From assembly GCA_905250025.1 (NCBI GenBank), contig CAJNOJ010000032.1, positions 295,501 through 359,500 on the forward strand: DNA of 64,000 nucleotides, given 5' to 3'. The notes below the pieces were generated by a model, which ran no database searches, was not told the origin of the DNA, and saw only the letters and a program-made list of their open reading frames with translations. The stretch is from Adineta ricciae (Eukaryota; Rotifera; Eurotatoria; Adinetida; Adinetidae). This document shows, in pieces, positions 12,382 to 24,951 of this stretch; the first letter of the stretch is position 1; each line of letters opens with the position of its first letter. The position numbers and the translations under genes were made by a program.

Positions 12382-15300
12382 ATGTCGTTAGAGGTAAGTC
12401 GAAGCAGACTTGTCTTGTTGGAACGGTTTCGATCATGTGATTACGAACGAATTGTTATTTGTTTAGGATCAACAAGCAACTGTAGCGAATTCAATAGATT
12501 TTTTTAGTGAAATCAATCGTTTTAAAGACCGTCTCGAAGTATTGGAAAGAGAACGTTTTGAACTTGAAGATAAAGTTCATCGACTTCAAGTAAGACAAGT
12601 GTTCGGTGTTTTTCATCTTCGTTCTCATTTTCGTTTCTCTTCAGGCAGAAAATCGAACTTACAAAACGCATTTTCACGATGAAGCTAATGACTGGAATGG
12701 TTGGCGATCAATAACAGCACTTAATGGACATCCAACTTCAATGCCAGTTAATGGTAAAAGATGTTCGATGATGTAATGAGCTTATGTATATATATGCAGG
12801 GCGTACAAATGAGTTCGTTTATATTTAATCAATATCTTTTAAACAAGGTCAAACATTCCCTGTGAGAGAGAGAGAGAGAAGATACATTCTCGGCCTACTC
12901 TTCTGATATCTCGTTTTTTCTTCTCTCCTTCTGTATATTCTTCTTTTGATCATGTCTTTATACAACGTTGTACAATTCATCAAGCGATTATCTTGCGTGA
13001 GAACGATTGCCTAACAAAGATTAGCGCGAATATATTGAATGTCGTCCGGTAGTAATATTGAACCATGTCTTTTTGTTTATCCGTATATAACGAACACTCC
13101 TCTCTTGACAAGATATTCAAATCGACGCGGTAAGGTTCAAGCGTGAGAGAAAGAAAGAGAAATTTTGAAAATTGTTAGTAAGAAATGTGCGATGACTTGT
13201 TTTTGTCTTGTCTAGAAAATGATATTGAACGATTGAAACGCCGGATTGAAAGTTTAGTCAAGTCAAATGACGATAAAGTAAGAAATAGAAGCATATTAAT
13301 TCCGGAAGAACTTGTTCATTGTTTTAGGAAAGAAAAATCGAAGATTTACAAGTACAACTGACCAAATGTCAAACCAGTCTACCGTTGATCACAATCAAAA
13401 AGACCGACAATAGTTGTATGTAGATAGATTGTTTCATCTACAAACTACTTTCTCTCATGAATGAAAAGGTAATGGTTATGCGACACCGAAACTTGGTTAT
13501 GAAGCAGATGGAGATATGTCCGATTCGAATTCATTACCATCTATTAACAGTGATAAGGATTGTCAAGTAAATCTCGATAGATAAATATGAAACTATCTTC
13601 AAGTATTGTTTTCATATTACACTAGTTATCAAAAAAGCCTTCATTTGTCTACAATGGATATGATGCTTATCCAAATCAACCGATGAAACTTGTCTTACAT
13701 CGTGTAAGTCAAACGCTTCGAATTCGACACACGTCATTTTTCTTCCTTTTCGATCGATACAGGCATCGAGTGCGGAACCAATGTTGAATCATGAAATAGT
13801 ATGTTTTTACTTGATACCTTCTCCTTATTTTGTATTACTTTAGACTCCTATGCGACATATGACAAAAGGAACACTTCCATCATCGTCAAAGCGAAGTTTT
13901 TCTAAATGTAGGCAAGACAAAGAACCTTCTGTAGGACAAACGGGCCGCGATTTCTATCGTTTAGATGATCATAGTGGTTATATTTCCGATGGGCCATGTC
14001 AAAAGTATTCGTTATCTAAGAAATCGTCCAGTACGAACTTAGATCGAACGAAATCCTCAAGCATGAAAGGAATAAAGAATCTTTTCGGTCGAATCATTCG
14101 AACCAATTCGGGACATATACAAGAAGATGATGAGAAACCATTTCACCGAGGCGGCTGTCGAGGAACAATGACGAGTGAAAAATCATTGAGGTAATTAGAA
14201 AAGAATTAACACTAATAAGTTCTGACATCTCGATATTATCAAGGAGATTCTTGCAAATAGAGTTTGCTTATAAATGAATGTGTCAAACAGAAGGCTAATA
14301 CCAATGATATCTTAATCGAATTACATAGAACATAGATGAAATTCATTTCCGGGTTGAACTTGAATTGTCTACTGATTTGTTTAGTTCACTAGAATCTACG
14401 TTCGCTCATTGGCAAACCGAACAAATCGTGAATTGGTTATACGGAATCGGTCTCGGTCAATATACAACTGAATTTCGAAAACATTTTAAAAATGGGTTAC
14501 AATTATTGCATACTTCACCACAAGAATTAGAAAAAGTAAGCAAGAAGGAATGTGACTTACATTTCTAAGTACTTCTTATTCATAGAAAATCGGTATGCGC
14601 AATCCGTTACATAGAAAGAAACTGCAATTGTGTTTGACTGGTCTGTGCACACGTCAAAGTGAAGCGTACAGTCTCGATACTTATTGGGTTCAAAGTAAAA
14701 GTTCGGAGTTTTGTAAAGCAGAAATCTGAAGGGCTTTTTTTTAAAGAATGGCTGGATGATATTGGTTTACCACAATACAAAGAATATTTCGCTGAATCGA
14801 AAGTCGATGGTCGAATCCTGAATAGTTTAACTTTAGTAGGAAATCAATGACAAACAAACAGCATAGTGTTTTCTTCGTTTAGGAAGATATTATTTATTTG
14901 AATGTGACTAATGAACTTCATCATTTGAGTATCAAACGTTCGATACAAGTTTTACGTTTGAATGAATTCAATCCAACATGTATGAAACGACGTCCGCATC
15001 CGAATGACAAAAATACTATCAACGAAATCATCTATTGGTCAAATCATCGTGTTATGGAATGGTTACGATCGATTGACCTAGCAGAATATGCACCAAATTT
15101 ACGTGGGTCTGGCGTTTGTGGTGCTCTGATTGTAAGATTTGTTCTTCTGTTGTTTCCCATTGAAATCGGTTCCTTCAGATTCTAGAATTACGGTTCAACG
15201 TATCAACATTAGCAGAAATTCTTTCTATCCCATTGTCGAAAACACTGCTGCGACGACATTTAGCGATGCGGTTTCAAGAACTGATTGGCAATGATTTGCA

Positions 15301-15770
15301 AAATCGTAAGAATCAATACGAAAAATCTCCGAATTGTCAACCATTGACTTTGCATACGAAGATTAAAGTAATATAAACCAAAATTTGATTTGTAATTTTT
15401 TGTTTTTACTCTATATGTATAGTTTCCACGCGGATTATTCACTCACCGACGTACACGTTCAGTCGAAACGGATGAACTTGTTTGTCCGATGGACGAAAAT
15501 GGAATTCCAAATGGAATTTCAACAAAATTGAAAGTAGGTTTCCAAATTTTTCGAGAACAGTTGTCGTATTCTTTAAATTTAGCACTCACGAAGAAAAGAA
15601 ACAGTTATGGCTAATGCATTAGCAGACGAAGTGGGTTTTTTCCGCTATGCTCTGCTCTGAATCTTACCCTTCCGCATGAGAAAACTTCCCGCTCGAAGAC
15701 ATTTTTTCTGACTGCTCTTTCTTTATTCTAGCTCGCTATCAATCATGACAGTCCAACGACGATTGTTTGA
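12382..15770 (+). CDS. PPFIBP1: Liprin-beta (three SAM domains)
   Basis: Seventeen exons give 645 aa: 12382-12393, 12467-12589, 12645-12753, 13216-13277, 13328-13415, 13469-13566, 13626-13703, 13763-13798, 13844-14190, 14385-14535, 14586-14694, 14747-14835, 14883-15131, 15179-15367, 15423-15533, 15583-15630 and 15732-15770. Coiled coils occupy about residues 5-45 and 82-135. Three SAM domains follow at about 320-385, 405-470 and 485-560. Diagnostic liprin-beta stretches are EWLDDIGLPQYKEYF, VDGRILNSLT, WSNHRVMEWLRSIDLAEY and LRRHLAMRFQELIG. Liprin-betas scaffold presynaptic active zones and focal adhesions together with liprin-alpha. The first coding exon is only four codons, and intron 3 (462 bp, with a GA repeat near 12863-12879) is the longest. 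The N-terminal coiled-coil part is shorter than in vertebrate liprins. Confidence 0.9.
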
Positions 15771-15949
15771 ATACAAATAGTCAAATATGTTCTACGGGAA
15801 AACAATTCTTGACTCTACTTCTTACTAATCGAATGTATTTATGTTTCTACTGGACGCTTGTTTGTTATTTAATACAGCTAAAGTCGTTTCGCTTTTTCTT
15901 CTGTACAGAAATCGAATTTTTTTTTCGTTCTGATTCTAATATTTATTCA

Positions 15950-17325
15950 TTACACAATCTGACGAAAAACACCGATGCAGAACAAAACGACGAACGATAG
16001 CGAATGAATTATTGCATTGGATGTTCCGTATAATTTGATATCCCACAGCTGTCGTAACGAATTTCGTGCTACTTGACATTCCCGTGCTCCCCATGAGTCA
16101 GCACACATAAGCATGATCAGTTCATCTGGATCGTCCACACAATTGTATTCAAACTGTGCATCGCGAATGAGTTTTTCGAGAAAAACTAGACTTTTCTCTC
16201 CGCATTTCTCACTAAAGCGTAAACAGAAGAATCGAACTTCATTTTCTTCCCAATAATCATCAATCAACTTACGTAACAGGAAGATCAGGTGTATGCAAAA
16301 CCAAAGCATTGATTTTCGTAACACGAAACGATCCGTTACGTTTAAAATACGGCAGTTCAAATTCAGCAAAATATGATCCATTACGATATGTTGGTCGACC
16401 ATCAGTTCGACTTCCATTTAAAACGACATAGATTTCACCGGATACTCGTTCAGCAAACTAAAAACGAAAATCAATGATTCGAACATCAGCATTTATTTCC
16501 TACGAACCGTTCTCGATGCCAAACCCCAAAATGCCAAATCCGCCCATCGATTATCTTTACAATTATTTGGACAACTCACATAATCAAAACCTTCGGTGTC
16601 ATTCTCTTTCCCACACCACATCAAACCATCTAGCATATTCGCAGCCAATGTGTCTTCTAGAGTGATATAATTAGAACCATGTCCGCTATAAGTATGTGCG
16701 ATGGCATAAGTACCACTCCAAAAGATCGCCTATTGAAGACATAGTTTAAAACCGGACTTGAAGCATCAGAAAACTTCCTACCCGATTGATGACGTGGACA
16801 CCGGCAAGTGCTTTTTCGAAGTATTTACTATATGTACTCATATTCATGTTACAATACGGCTTATAGCGAACTTCAGATTCGAATAGATCATAGAGTTCCG
16901 TACAATTTTTGATGTCTCTACAAAATACAATGTTTTATCGGTTAATCTATTCCTCATCTGTGTTTATTTACGTAGTATTCGAGAGATAAAGACCACGTTT
17001 AATATATTGATATTCATAACAACGACCTAACATAATTTCTTTGAGACCACATGTTGTTCCATTTGTTTTCGTAAATGTTCCATTGCATGGATAACCTGTG
17101 TTTGCTCTCGCTTCTATTTGTACATTGTTAGCGATTTCCTCAAAAGGCGAGACATTGATTCGATATTGGCCACTCAAATTCGGTGGTTTAAGTTGAATGT
17201 TTCGTGGTTCTTGCTTGCTGAGTGATACCCATAATACCAACAGATAAATCACTACAACAAATCAGAAATTCGATCAACACGAACACACTTATCAGATACA
17301 TACTGCAGATCATACGTGCGTACAT
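15950..17325 (-). CDS. CD38/BST1-type ADP-ribosyl cyclase, secreted or membrane-anchored
   Basis: Six exons on the minus strand give 368 aa: 17304-17325, 16972-17251, 16782-16917, 16508-16729, 16273-16457 and 15950-16211. Residues 1-17 are a hydrophobic signal or anchor. The catalytic features of the family are all present: Trp150 in the FWSG stretch, the TLEDT motif (Glu171, Asp172) followed by a WCG turn, and Glu223 in SRTFAER, which corresponds to the catalytic Glu of CD38. GEIYVVLNGSR matches the conserved strand after it. There are many Cys residues and N-glycosylation sites, and a hydrophobic C-terminus suggests a GPI or tail anchor. These enzymes convert NAD to cyclic ADP-ribose, ADP-ribose and nicotinamide, or NADP to NAADP, outside the cell or in vesicles. 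Vertebrate members are about 300 aa. Confidence 0.88.
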
Positions 17326-18587
17326 TTTGTAAATGATGTCTTCTAAACAAGAAATCTGAATTATATCATTTGAAGAGATTAAAGGATGATTAAAAATCTG
17401 TAATCCTCTATTTGTCTAACTTTTCGATGAAAGAAATCTCGAGAAAAAAAAACCCAACTCGTTTGCAACTGTCGATAATCAACTCCTGAAGTTTGCAATC
17501 AGTTCTGCATAGTCTACTGAGATAAATATGCGGTTATTGTCGTGAGCATGGCTGATATAAAGAGAACGCGATGGTTATTATGGATCAAGGAAAGAAAAAT
17601 AAATTTCTGGAAAATATATCACAAGAAATAGATGAAGCTGGTTGGTTGTTTGATAGAAATACAATATGAGAATGGTGAGGTTTGACTTAAGGTAGATGAA
17701 AAAAACAGATTCGTGAAATAGAAGGAGAAAAGTTGACAGATTTGACGAGAATTGAAGAAAGAAACAGTAGAATGAGATAACTGATAACAAGATGGTCATT
17801 CTATATTATTTACTTCTAACCTGCTTATCAACGCAGACTGACATCAATAAATAATGATAAATCTACAATAGAATGGAGTATTTAAGATTGAAATTCGAGA
17901 ATTTTCTTAAATATTAATCTTTACCAACATCTAATCTTTCATTAAAGTCGATAAGAATCAAATACCTATTTAAATATTTTGATCAACGCATGTTATATTC
18001 GATTATAACTAACACGAATATTGATTAAATAAAAGCGAGAACTTCACGATTTTATTTTCTAAACTTAACAGACGTTCATTCATATTTCCTGCCATCAATG
18101 TTTGTGATTCAAAATTATACAGTTATAGCTGATTTAGTCGGTATTCTATGAGATTCCATAATAATTTCTGCAGAAAGATTTCTCTACGAATCATAAAATG
18201 CGAATAGTTTCATATTAATCATTCTGTTCGATCGAATGAAAAGAGTAAATTACTTATAAAATATCGCATCCAAATACGTCTTTTATAGACTTTCCTGTCA
18301 TAAATTTCATTGACCGAAAATATGATAATTCACAGCATAGATGTACAATCATCAAGAAACTAACGCAGTTATTCATCTGTATGCCATTAACATACCTATC
18401 GTATACATTTTAACGAGATTTTTCATCGAACTCCCAATGTATTATAACATACCCAATATGTTTCTTTTATTCTTTCTTGTCTTAATCTTTGCAGCATGTA
18501 CACAGGCACTCACACTAAATCGATAAATAATAATGATATGTTTTTACTTGGACGTATTCATATTCAACTGTTTCTTTCATTATCGAC
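17326..18587. other. Intergenic region, no gene seen
   Basis: This AT-rich 1.26 kb lies between the divergently transcribed ADP-ribosyl cyclase and GDSL esterase genes, so it should hold both promoters. A short open frame at 18341-18526 is hydrophobic but has no recognisable domain or splice partner. No repeat or RNA gene was noticed. Confidence 0.5.
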
Positions 18588-19538
18588 ATGTATACGATTT
18601 GCATAGTGCTTATCACTTTCCATTTTGTTTCAATTCAATCTGTCCAAATACCCTATGATACTGTCGTATGTTTTGGTGATTCACATTCAGACACTGGCAA
18701 CGTTTATAATCTAACGAAATTCAAATGGCCTCTCGTGCCGCCTTACTACCAAGGCCGATTTTCCAACGGGCCACTCTGGATCGAAAAGTTAAACATACCA
18801 ACATTGATTGATTATGCATATGGTAGTGCAACAACTGATAATTATCTCATAACAGGCATTACGGCATTGAATACCATTGTACCAGGTGTTCGTCAACAAG
18901 TATCCATGTATAAAAGTGCGACAAATTTAACCCAAATGAATTTCAATCGAACACTTTATGTCATCTGGGCTGGTGCAAATGATTACTATTTCAATAACTA
19001 TCTACTTCCATCTGCGGTAATCAGTAGTCTCATGGAAAGCATCAATGATTTGATTCAACTAGGTGCCAAACACTTTCTTATTCTTAATCAGCCACCATTT
19101 CAAGAAATTTCGTTTGCAACAAATTTGAATTTAAGTTCTTATTTCAGTAACTTAATATTAGCACATAACAACAACCTTTCAACTACCATTCAATCCTACC
19201 GATCGAATTATTCAAATCGTGTTTTTCATTTGTACGATGTCTATTCACTCGTAGTTAGTATTCTCAATAAGGCTTCAACTTATGGAATCAATAGCACGAA
19301 AAATTGTTGGAATATATCAACTGGTGTTATTAACGGAACATGTTCAACTCCGGAAAGTTATTTATTTATTGATGAATACCATTTCACAACGCGTATTCAT
19401 CAATTCATTGCTGATGACGTCCGGCAATTGTTAGCGGTTTCGAGTAGAAGTGGAAAATGTTCCCAATCAATAACAGCGATATTCTGTTGTATTTGTATGT
19501 GCATAGTGTTGCATTGGAAAGAATCCTATCACATATAA
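18588..19538 (+). CDS. Intronless secreted GDSL (SGNH) esterase/lipase
   Basis: A single-exon 316-aa protein with a signal peptide (about 1-18). Block I is VVCFGDSHSDTGN with nucleophile Ser32. GRFSNGPLWIEKL follows, as in plant and fungal GDSL lipases. Block III is WAGANDYY (Gly129, Asn131) and block V is DEYHFT (Asp262, His265). The four SGNH residues are therefore intact, and an extracellular ester hydrolase is predicted. It has many N-glycosylation sites and a hydrophobic C-terminal tail (about 293-310), which could be a GPI signal. The substrate cannot be told. The GRFSNGPxW feature, the closeness to plant/fungal/bacterial-type GDSL lipases and the lack of introns make horizontal acquisition plausible. 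It faces LEO1 tail to tail, 112 bases apart. Confidence 0.85.
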   Translation: MYTICIVLITFHFVSIQSVQIPYDTVVCFGDSHSDTGNVYNLTKFKWPLVPPYYQGRFSNGPLWIEKLNIPTLIDYAYGSATTDNYLITGITALNTIVPGVRQQVSMYKSATNLTQMNFNRTLYVIWAGANDYYFNNYLLPSAVISSLMESINDLIQLGAKHFLILNQPPFQEISFATNLNLSSYFSNLILAHNNNLSTTIQSYRSNYSNRVFHLYDVYSLVVSILNKASTYGINSTKNCWNISTGVINGTCSTPESYLFIDEYHFTTRIHQFIADDVRQLLAVSSRSGKCSQSITAIFCCICMCIVLHWKESYHI

Positions 19539-19650
19539 ATTTCAAAGATTTTTATTTATTCAATTAAACATAATATCAACATTTTACACATCTTCTTCGT
19601 CCTTGAATATTTTATTCCAATCAGATCTTCAAACAAAAAAATGATTAATA

Positions 19651-21601
19651 TCAATCTGACTCTTCTTCTTCTTCTTCCTCTTCTTGTTCTTGTTCTTGTT
19701 CTTCCTGTTCCTCCTCTTCCTCTTCTTCAGCATCAGATTGAACTCGTTTTCGTTTTGTTTGTTGTTCTCGATCTGATTCTTCTTCATCTGAAGAAGTGAT
19801 CTTTCGATGTTTGGTCGTTGTCGACGAACGCTGACTATTGAATTTTTCACTGGCATCTTCGTCCTCCTCTTCCTCTTCACTTGTGCCTTCATCTCGGTAT
19901 CCACCTACATTCACATGTCAAAAAAGATCCATTCAAACAGAACCAATCTTCTTACCTTGAGATTTCTTCTTTTTCACGTTTTTCTTTATCGCGCTGATCG
20001 ATTCTTGTTCTAGTTCTTCGTCGTCTTCATCTCGATCTTCCAAGTAGCTCGCCGACATATTTCGATCTCGATATGCAGCACGTTCGCGTTGTCGCATCTG
20101 TTGATTTCGTCGTCGTTCCTCTGCTCTTGCACGTTGTTCTTCTTTCTAAAGACACACGAATATAAACCGACAAGTGTGCTTCGATTTACCTTCATCATAT
20201 CCACACTATTCAAAAGCGGAGCTTTAATATTCGAAAGAACGCGGACTTTAGGTGCGGGATTTGCTTTACTAGCAAACTTGAGTTTCAAATGCGCTAATGA
20301 ATCATTCGAATGTTGTCTAAAACAAAGCAAAAAGTGTACTTTCAGCTGAGGAATGCATCGTTCATACCGAAAGGAGAGTTTTGTACGAAAAACAGCTTGT
20401 GCTTGCATACTCTTTTGATGTCGAACGAATAGATGATTGTGCTCGCTTTGAATATTCGCTTTTGATACATCGAAAACTTCTTTTCCGACATGCAGAGTTA
20501 AACTTTAAAAAAAACACATTTGTTGAGAAAAAAATCATTCGAATCTGTACATACCTGCCATCTGACCAACGGACCAGTCGCGTGTTACTTTCGCGAACGG
20601 TTTCTCCAATTTCATTTGTACCATAGCGCCAGCGAATTGTATTTTCTACCTAAAACTAGCATTTCTCAAAGAAATGACAAACCGAATGCATTACTTGTAG
20701 TTTTAATCTAGCTTTGCTATCTTCATCATCATCGTCATGAATGTCTATGTTGAGATGTTGAGGATCATAAGGTCTAAATACAGCATTAGAGAAAAATTCA
20801 TGAAAATCAATGATTTACTTGGGCTCAATTTTCATAAATGTCGGTAACTTAACAAGATGAGTATCACGACCGAGATCACAAGTGACATGAGGTGTATCGA
20901 CTTCAATTTGTTCTTCCTCTTCTTGTTCTTCAAGCAGATCATCATCATTCACATCCTATTCAAAAATCATACATGTAAACAGGAACATCTTTGTTTGATA
21001 ACATACTTGACTGCCATTTAAATCTGAATCATTTACTTTATTTCTTCGAACACCATCTTCATCTTCACTTAAATCGCTCAATTCTTCACCAAACACATCT
21101 TCTTGAGTGAGATTTTGAGCTGAAAAACGAGAAACTCATAGTCAATTTTTATTGAGTATTCCTACTTACCAGCTTCAACAGAATCTTCATCCAATGGATT
21201 CGTTGGATCAACGGCATCTAAGTAATAATAATCAACATCAAACTTCTTGTCTTTAGATATAAATTATTCGATAAAAATATCTCTTTTATATAACTTGTAA
21301 TTATATAATGGAAGATATTGATGTCGGTTCCCCTCGATGACATATCAGATTAAATGACTCTTATTCGTACCTCTAATATCTGTTTCTTCTTCTTCCTCCT
21401 CTTCTTGTTGGGCTGGACTTTGATTGTTGTCTTCTTCTTCTTGTTCTACTTCTGATCCCGCTTCGTTATCATCAACTTCATGTTGTTGTTCGTCTTCATC
21501 TTCCTCTTCGTCATCTAATTAAAAGATCAAATCAATTTTCGTTTGGCAAAAAATTTTGACTTACGTTCTTCCGACTCGGCATGTTCATCGTTGCTGCTCA
21601 T
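19651..21601 (-). CDS. LEO1: LEO1, subunit of the Paf1 transcription elongation complex
   Basis: Eleven minus-strand exons give 452 aa: 21565-21601, 21371-21514, 21170-21217, 21007-21119, 20819-20955, 20695-20773, 20555-20649, 20368-20502, 20190-20316, 19956-20145 and 19651-19904. The N-terminal ~120 residues are Glu/Asp-rich. The conserved core (about 145-310) includes KLPTFMKIEPKPYDPQHL, ENTIRWRYG, GETVRESNTRLVRWSDGR, LHVGKEVFDV and QAVFRTKLSFR. The C-terminus is another acidic stretch with basic patches. LEO1 works with PAF1 to couple RNA polymerase II elongation to histone modification in the nucleus. Both N- and C-terminal acidic tracts are encoded by GAA/GAG-rich repeats. The start ATG lies only about 220 bases from the stop of the upstream Ral gene. 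Confidence 0.93.
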
Positions 21602-21819
21602 GCTTTTTTGTCTGAAATGAACAAATATACGCGTTGTAAATCAATCGATATTTATTGTTCTTGACACCTGCTGATGTAAAAATAGATACTAACAAAGAAT
21701 TTGATGAATTGCACGAAGAAAACAAAACAAAACACATTTCATAGTGATTGTTGAGAAAAGTTTTGTTCGAAAAAAAAACGAGAAAGAAGTAACACTCGAC
21801 TTTTCTCCTTCGCCGAGTT

Positions 21820-22653
21820 TTACAAAAGAACACAACAACCTTTGCCATTTGGTGTTGTCGCAGGATTCATCGGATGTCGATTGGCTTCATTCTCGGTGTC
21901 CTTCAATGTTTTCTTCGTTGGTCGAACCGTTCTCATCAATTCACAGAAGACTTTATCAACATTCAATCTGGTTTTCGCGGACGTTTCAATGTATTTAATT
22001 GTCCATTCTTGCGCTTTCTTCTCCGCTTCATTGGTTGTTACTACACGTTTATCAGCGAGATCGATTTTATTTCCGACTAATATCATTGGAATATCTGTTC
22101 CAACACTTTTAACACGGAGGATTTGATCACTGAAAACCAAACGAAATGCTTATGTTATTCCATTAATAGTAACCTACTAAAGAGCAGTTAAATCAGCAAA
22201 TGATTCAGTGTCGGTGACGTCGAAAACGAGAAGAAAACCTTCACCTGTTCGAATGTACGTATCACGAATACCTAAAGATAATTTTCTTTCGAAAGAAGAA
22301 CGTCGCATGTCATGATTTCAAACAAACCGGCGTAGTCTTCTTGACCAGCAGTATCTAATATATCAATTTGAACTTCTTCACCATCTAACATGACTGTTTT
22401 TCGATAAGAATCAGCCTTCGTTGGTTCATAATCAACGACGAACTAGACAAAGAAGAATTGTCCGATCAATAGGAAGAATTCTAACTCTTTTCACTGAATT
22501 TACCTCATCGTACATATATTGAAGTGTTAATGCCGATTTGCCCACACCACCGCTTCCTACCTATGACAAAAGAATGAAATTTCGTAATGAGAAAAAGCCG
22601 AATTTTACCATAATTATTCTATATATTGCACTAGTTTTATTCGTTGTCGCCAT
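21820..22653 (-). CDS. RALA: Ral small GTPase
   Basis: Five minus-strand exons give 206 aa, the same length as human RalA: 22609-22653, 22504-22560, 22328-22442, 22178-22271 and 21820-22129. The P-loop is GSGGVGKS. The effector loop is [11 protein letters not shown], with the Ral-specific KAD triplet. [13 protein letters not shown] is switch II, NKID and ETSAK are the base-recognition motifs, and the C-terminus ends CCVLL, a CaaL box expected to be geranylgeranylated. Ral acts downstream of Ras through RalGEFs and binds the exocyst (Sec5, Exo84) and RalBP1. All introns are about 48-65 bp. A minus-strand AATAAA (forward 21651-21656) lies about 50 bases before the start of LEO1, so the two genes are packed tightly in the same direction. 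Confidence 0.95.
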
Positions 22654-24951
22654 TATTTGTTTCAAATTTGAAAAATAAAATGAGTTATCTGCAAATTCTT
22701 AACGCAGGCAATGATAAACAATCTAATATTACTATCATTTAAGAAGAAAAATATGTTACATTACACACAGACAGACAAGGAGAGCAACCTGTCATTGGAC
22801 CAATCTTTACACAATGTGCAATGATCGATAGATGTCGCTGATGATCCAGATGACCGTGCACACTAAGGAAAAGTGCTTTCCTATGAAATTTTATTCATGA
22901 AAATCAATCATTCGATCAAAGTACTAGCAGAGAACGCATGATTATTCTATTCTGTACTTGATTTGAAATCTTTTATATCAACACGATCAGACCGTGGAGT
23001 TGAAGTAAAATAAAGAATTTTTCTTTTCACAATTTTGAACTTGAAATTCCAGCACGCACAAAACCATGCATATATACATGAGCTCTGTTTTCTCAGTATG
23101 AGTGTCTTGCTGAACGCAACGAATGCAATTCGTCTGGAAAACTTCACCCAATTCATCGTTGTTACAAGTGAAACCTGTCTCCATATAGAAGAATGCTCCT
23201 GTCATAATTCTCTCGTCGCGTAGATGGTATAATAGATTTTGTGATCATCAAATTTTGTTATTTTCAATACTTACCATAAAGATTTGTACTTTTGCATGAA
23301 TTTTAAAGGTCAAAATCGACTTGTACAGATCAAAGTGCAATCGTTTTAGTCCGTATGAAATTTCAAACTCACTTCTAGATCGCAAAAGCATTGTATTTCA
23401 CGAATGATATCAAGATGTTTTGATGAAATCTAACACATTTAAGAAAATGAATCTGTTTATACTAGAAAAATGTTGAGTGCTCTGCGTCTGACAAGAGAAA
23501 ACAGGTTTCATATGATAATTCATTTACACATATGGCGATGAAGATTGTTGTTGACATCGTTTTTTGTTTTTCAAAACATTTGTTTGCGAGAATAGTGAAC
23601 ATATTAGCCATTCATTGTTCAATAATCGTGAAGTAAACAGGTATGATTTTTATCGCAAATAGAATTTCAGTTGTAATTAATATTTGTAATTGATTTACAG
23701 GTTATCACGCACGACATCTAATCGTATTTAGCATATTTATTTTTAGAATTATCTACAGTAACAGAGAGATAGGATAGAACACGAGAACTCTTTCTTCGAA
23801 GTCCTCAAACATCTAAGAGGGGAATTACATTAGTTAAAGACACTAAGTGGTTAAATGCAGACAGACTAGACGAGAGATCGTGGGTGTGAACAGAATACCA
23901 ATGAGATAGACAAGAGATGCATATTAGCCAATTGAAGATCATCGGTTTAATTATCAAATAGTTTAATATTCACAAGAACGAACAAGGTTTCCAGAGAGTT
24001 TTTGATTTTTCTTTTCGCGTTTCGAGACCATAAGCTAAGAGAATTGCAGACGTGAGATCCGCCCACATGAAACATTTCATGTATAGTCTGTGTTTCTTGT
24101 TTTCCCTCTTCATTTCCATAGATTCACTTGATTGATATAAACATCTATCAAAAACATGACACATCACATTCGAAAAAATCTTTGAAATCAGAACTGTAAA
24201 TCGAGATATGCAAAAGAGACAGTCTTCTCGAACTGAACTTCATTTTCGTGCATTGCTTTTTCATCGTATCATACTGAGTGACATGTTGACATTGGTCCAA
24301 ACTTCAGTCTTTACCAGTTCAAAAGAAGTGCAAGCCATTTGAGAATTGTTCATAGAAAATAAATTTTGCACACATGTCAATCTAACCTTACACACATTAT
24401 TAAATAGCTAAACCAGCTTATTAGATTGAAATAAGATAGTTTATATCTATAGAGAGAAGAGAACGTTACCATCAGTGTTATATTTTCTAGTGGGATCAAT
24501 CTGTTCTCTTCTCAGATATATGCAAACACGAACTGTTACTAACTAGATTGATAATCTTCTTTGGATGGTGTCGTATTCATACTCTTTATTTTCTTGCTTC
24601 TGGTTAAGATAATGATTCTTACGTAGTTTATCGATTAAATCGGATATGAAAAACTTAATTAACCTTCGACATTGTTCTACGACGCATTGGAGATATCAAT
24701 CAAACCCGCGACTATAACATATCAGAAAGGTGTCAAGACAATTTATGGGTATGTTGCATTGAGATTCAGTCGAAGGTTATATTAACTTGTAGACAATCTA
24801 TGCTAGACAAGACCTCCAAGAAACAACGCTTCTGATTGGCATTGTCTACATTCCTCTCATGAGAATTGATATTGACATTCGAGTTTTCTCTTTTGTTCAG
24901 TCCTCTAGAACATCTCAAGTCACCTTGAGTTATTCATTAGCTTCATTCAAG
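22654..24951. other. Large intergenic region, no confident gene
   Basis: Upstream of Ral there is 2.3 kb with no recognisable protein. The only structured signal is a possible two-exon minus-strand frame at 22947-23391, listed separately. The rest is AT-rich with short frames only. A good acceptor-like sequence (long pyrimidine tract ending in CAG at 24900) suggests a 5' UTR exon of the next plus-strand gene. Confidence 0.45.
22947..23391 (-). CDS. Doubtful two-exon open frame, unknown
   Basis: An ATG at 23389-23391 opens 39 codons that end at a strong donor (GTAAGTATT, 23274 downwards). Splicing to an AG before 23198 continues open for 83 codons to a TAG at 22947, giving 122 aa in total. 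The product is basic, rich in aromatic residues and Cys, and resembles nothing I know. The acceptor lacks a pyrimidine tract, and another frame through the second exon is also open, so this could be chance or a non-coding transcript. Confidence 0.2.

Noticed and set aside
19629-19904. Lys/Arg-rich 91-codon minus-strand frame
   Set aside because: Frame-shifted reading of the LEO1 acidic C-terminal repeat. The Glu-rich frame is the one in phase with the conserved core.
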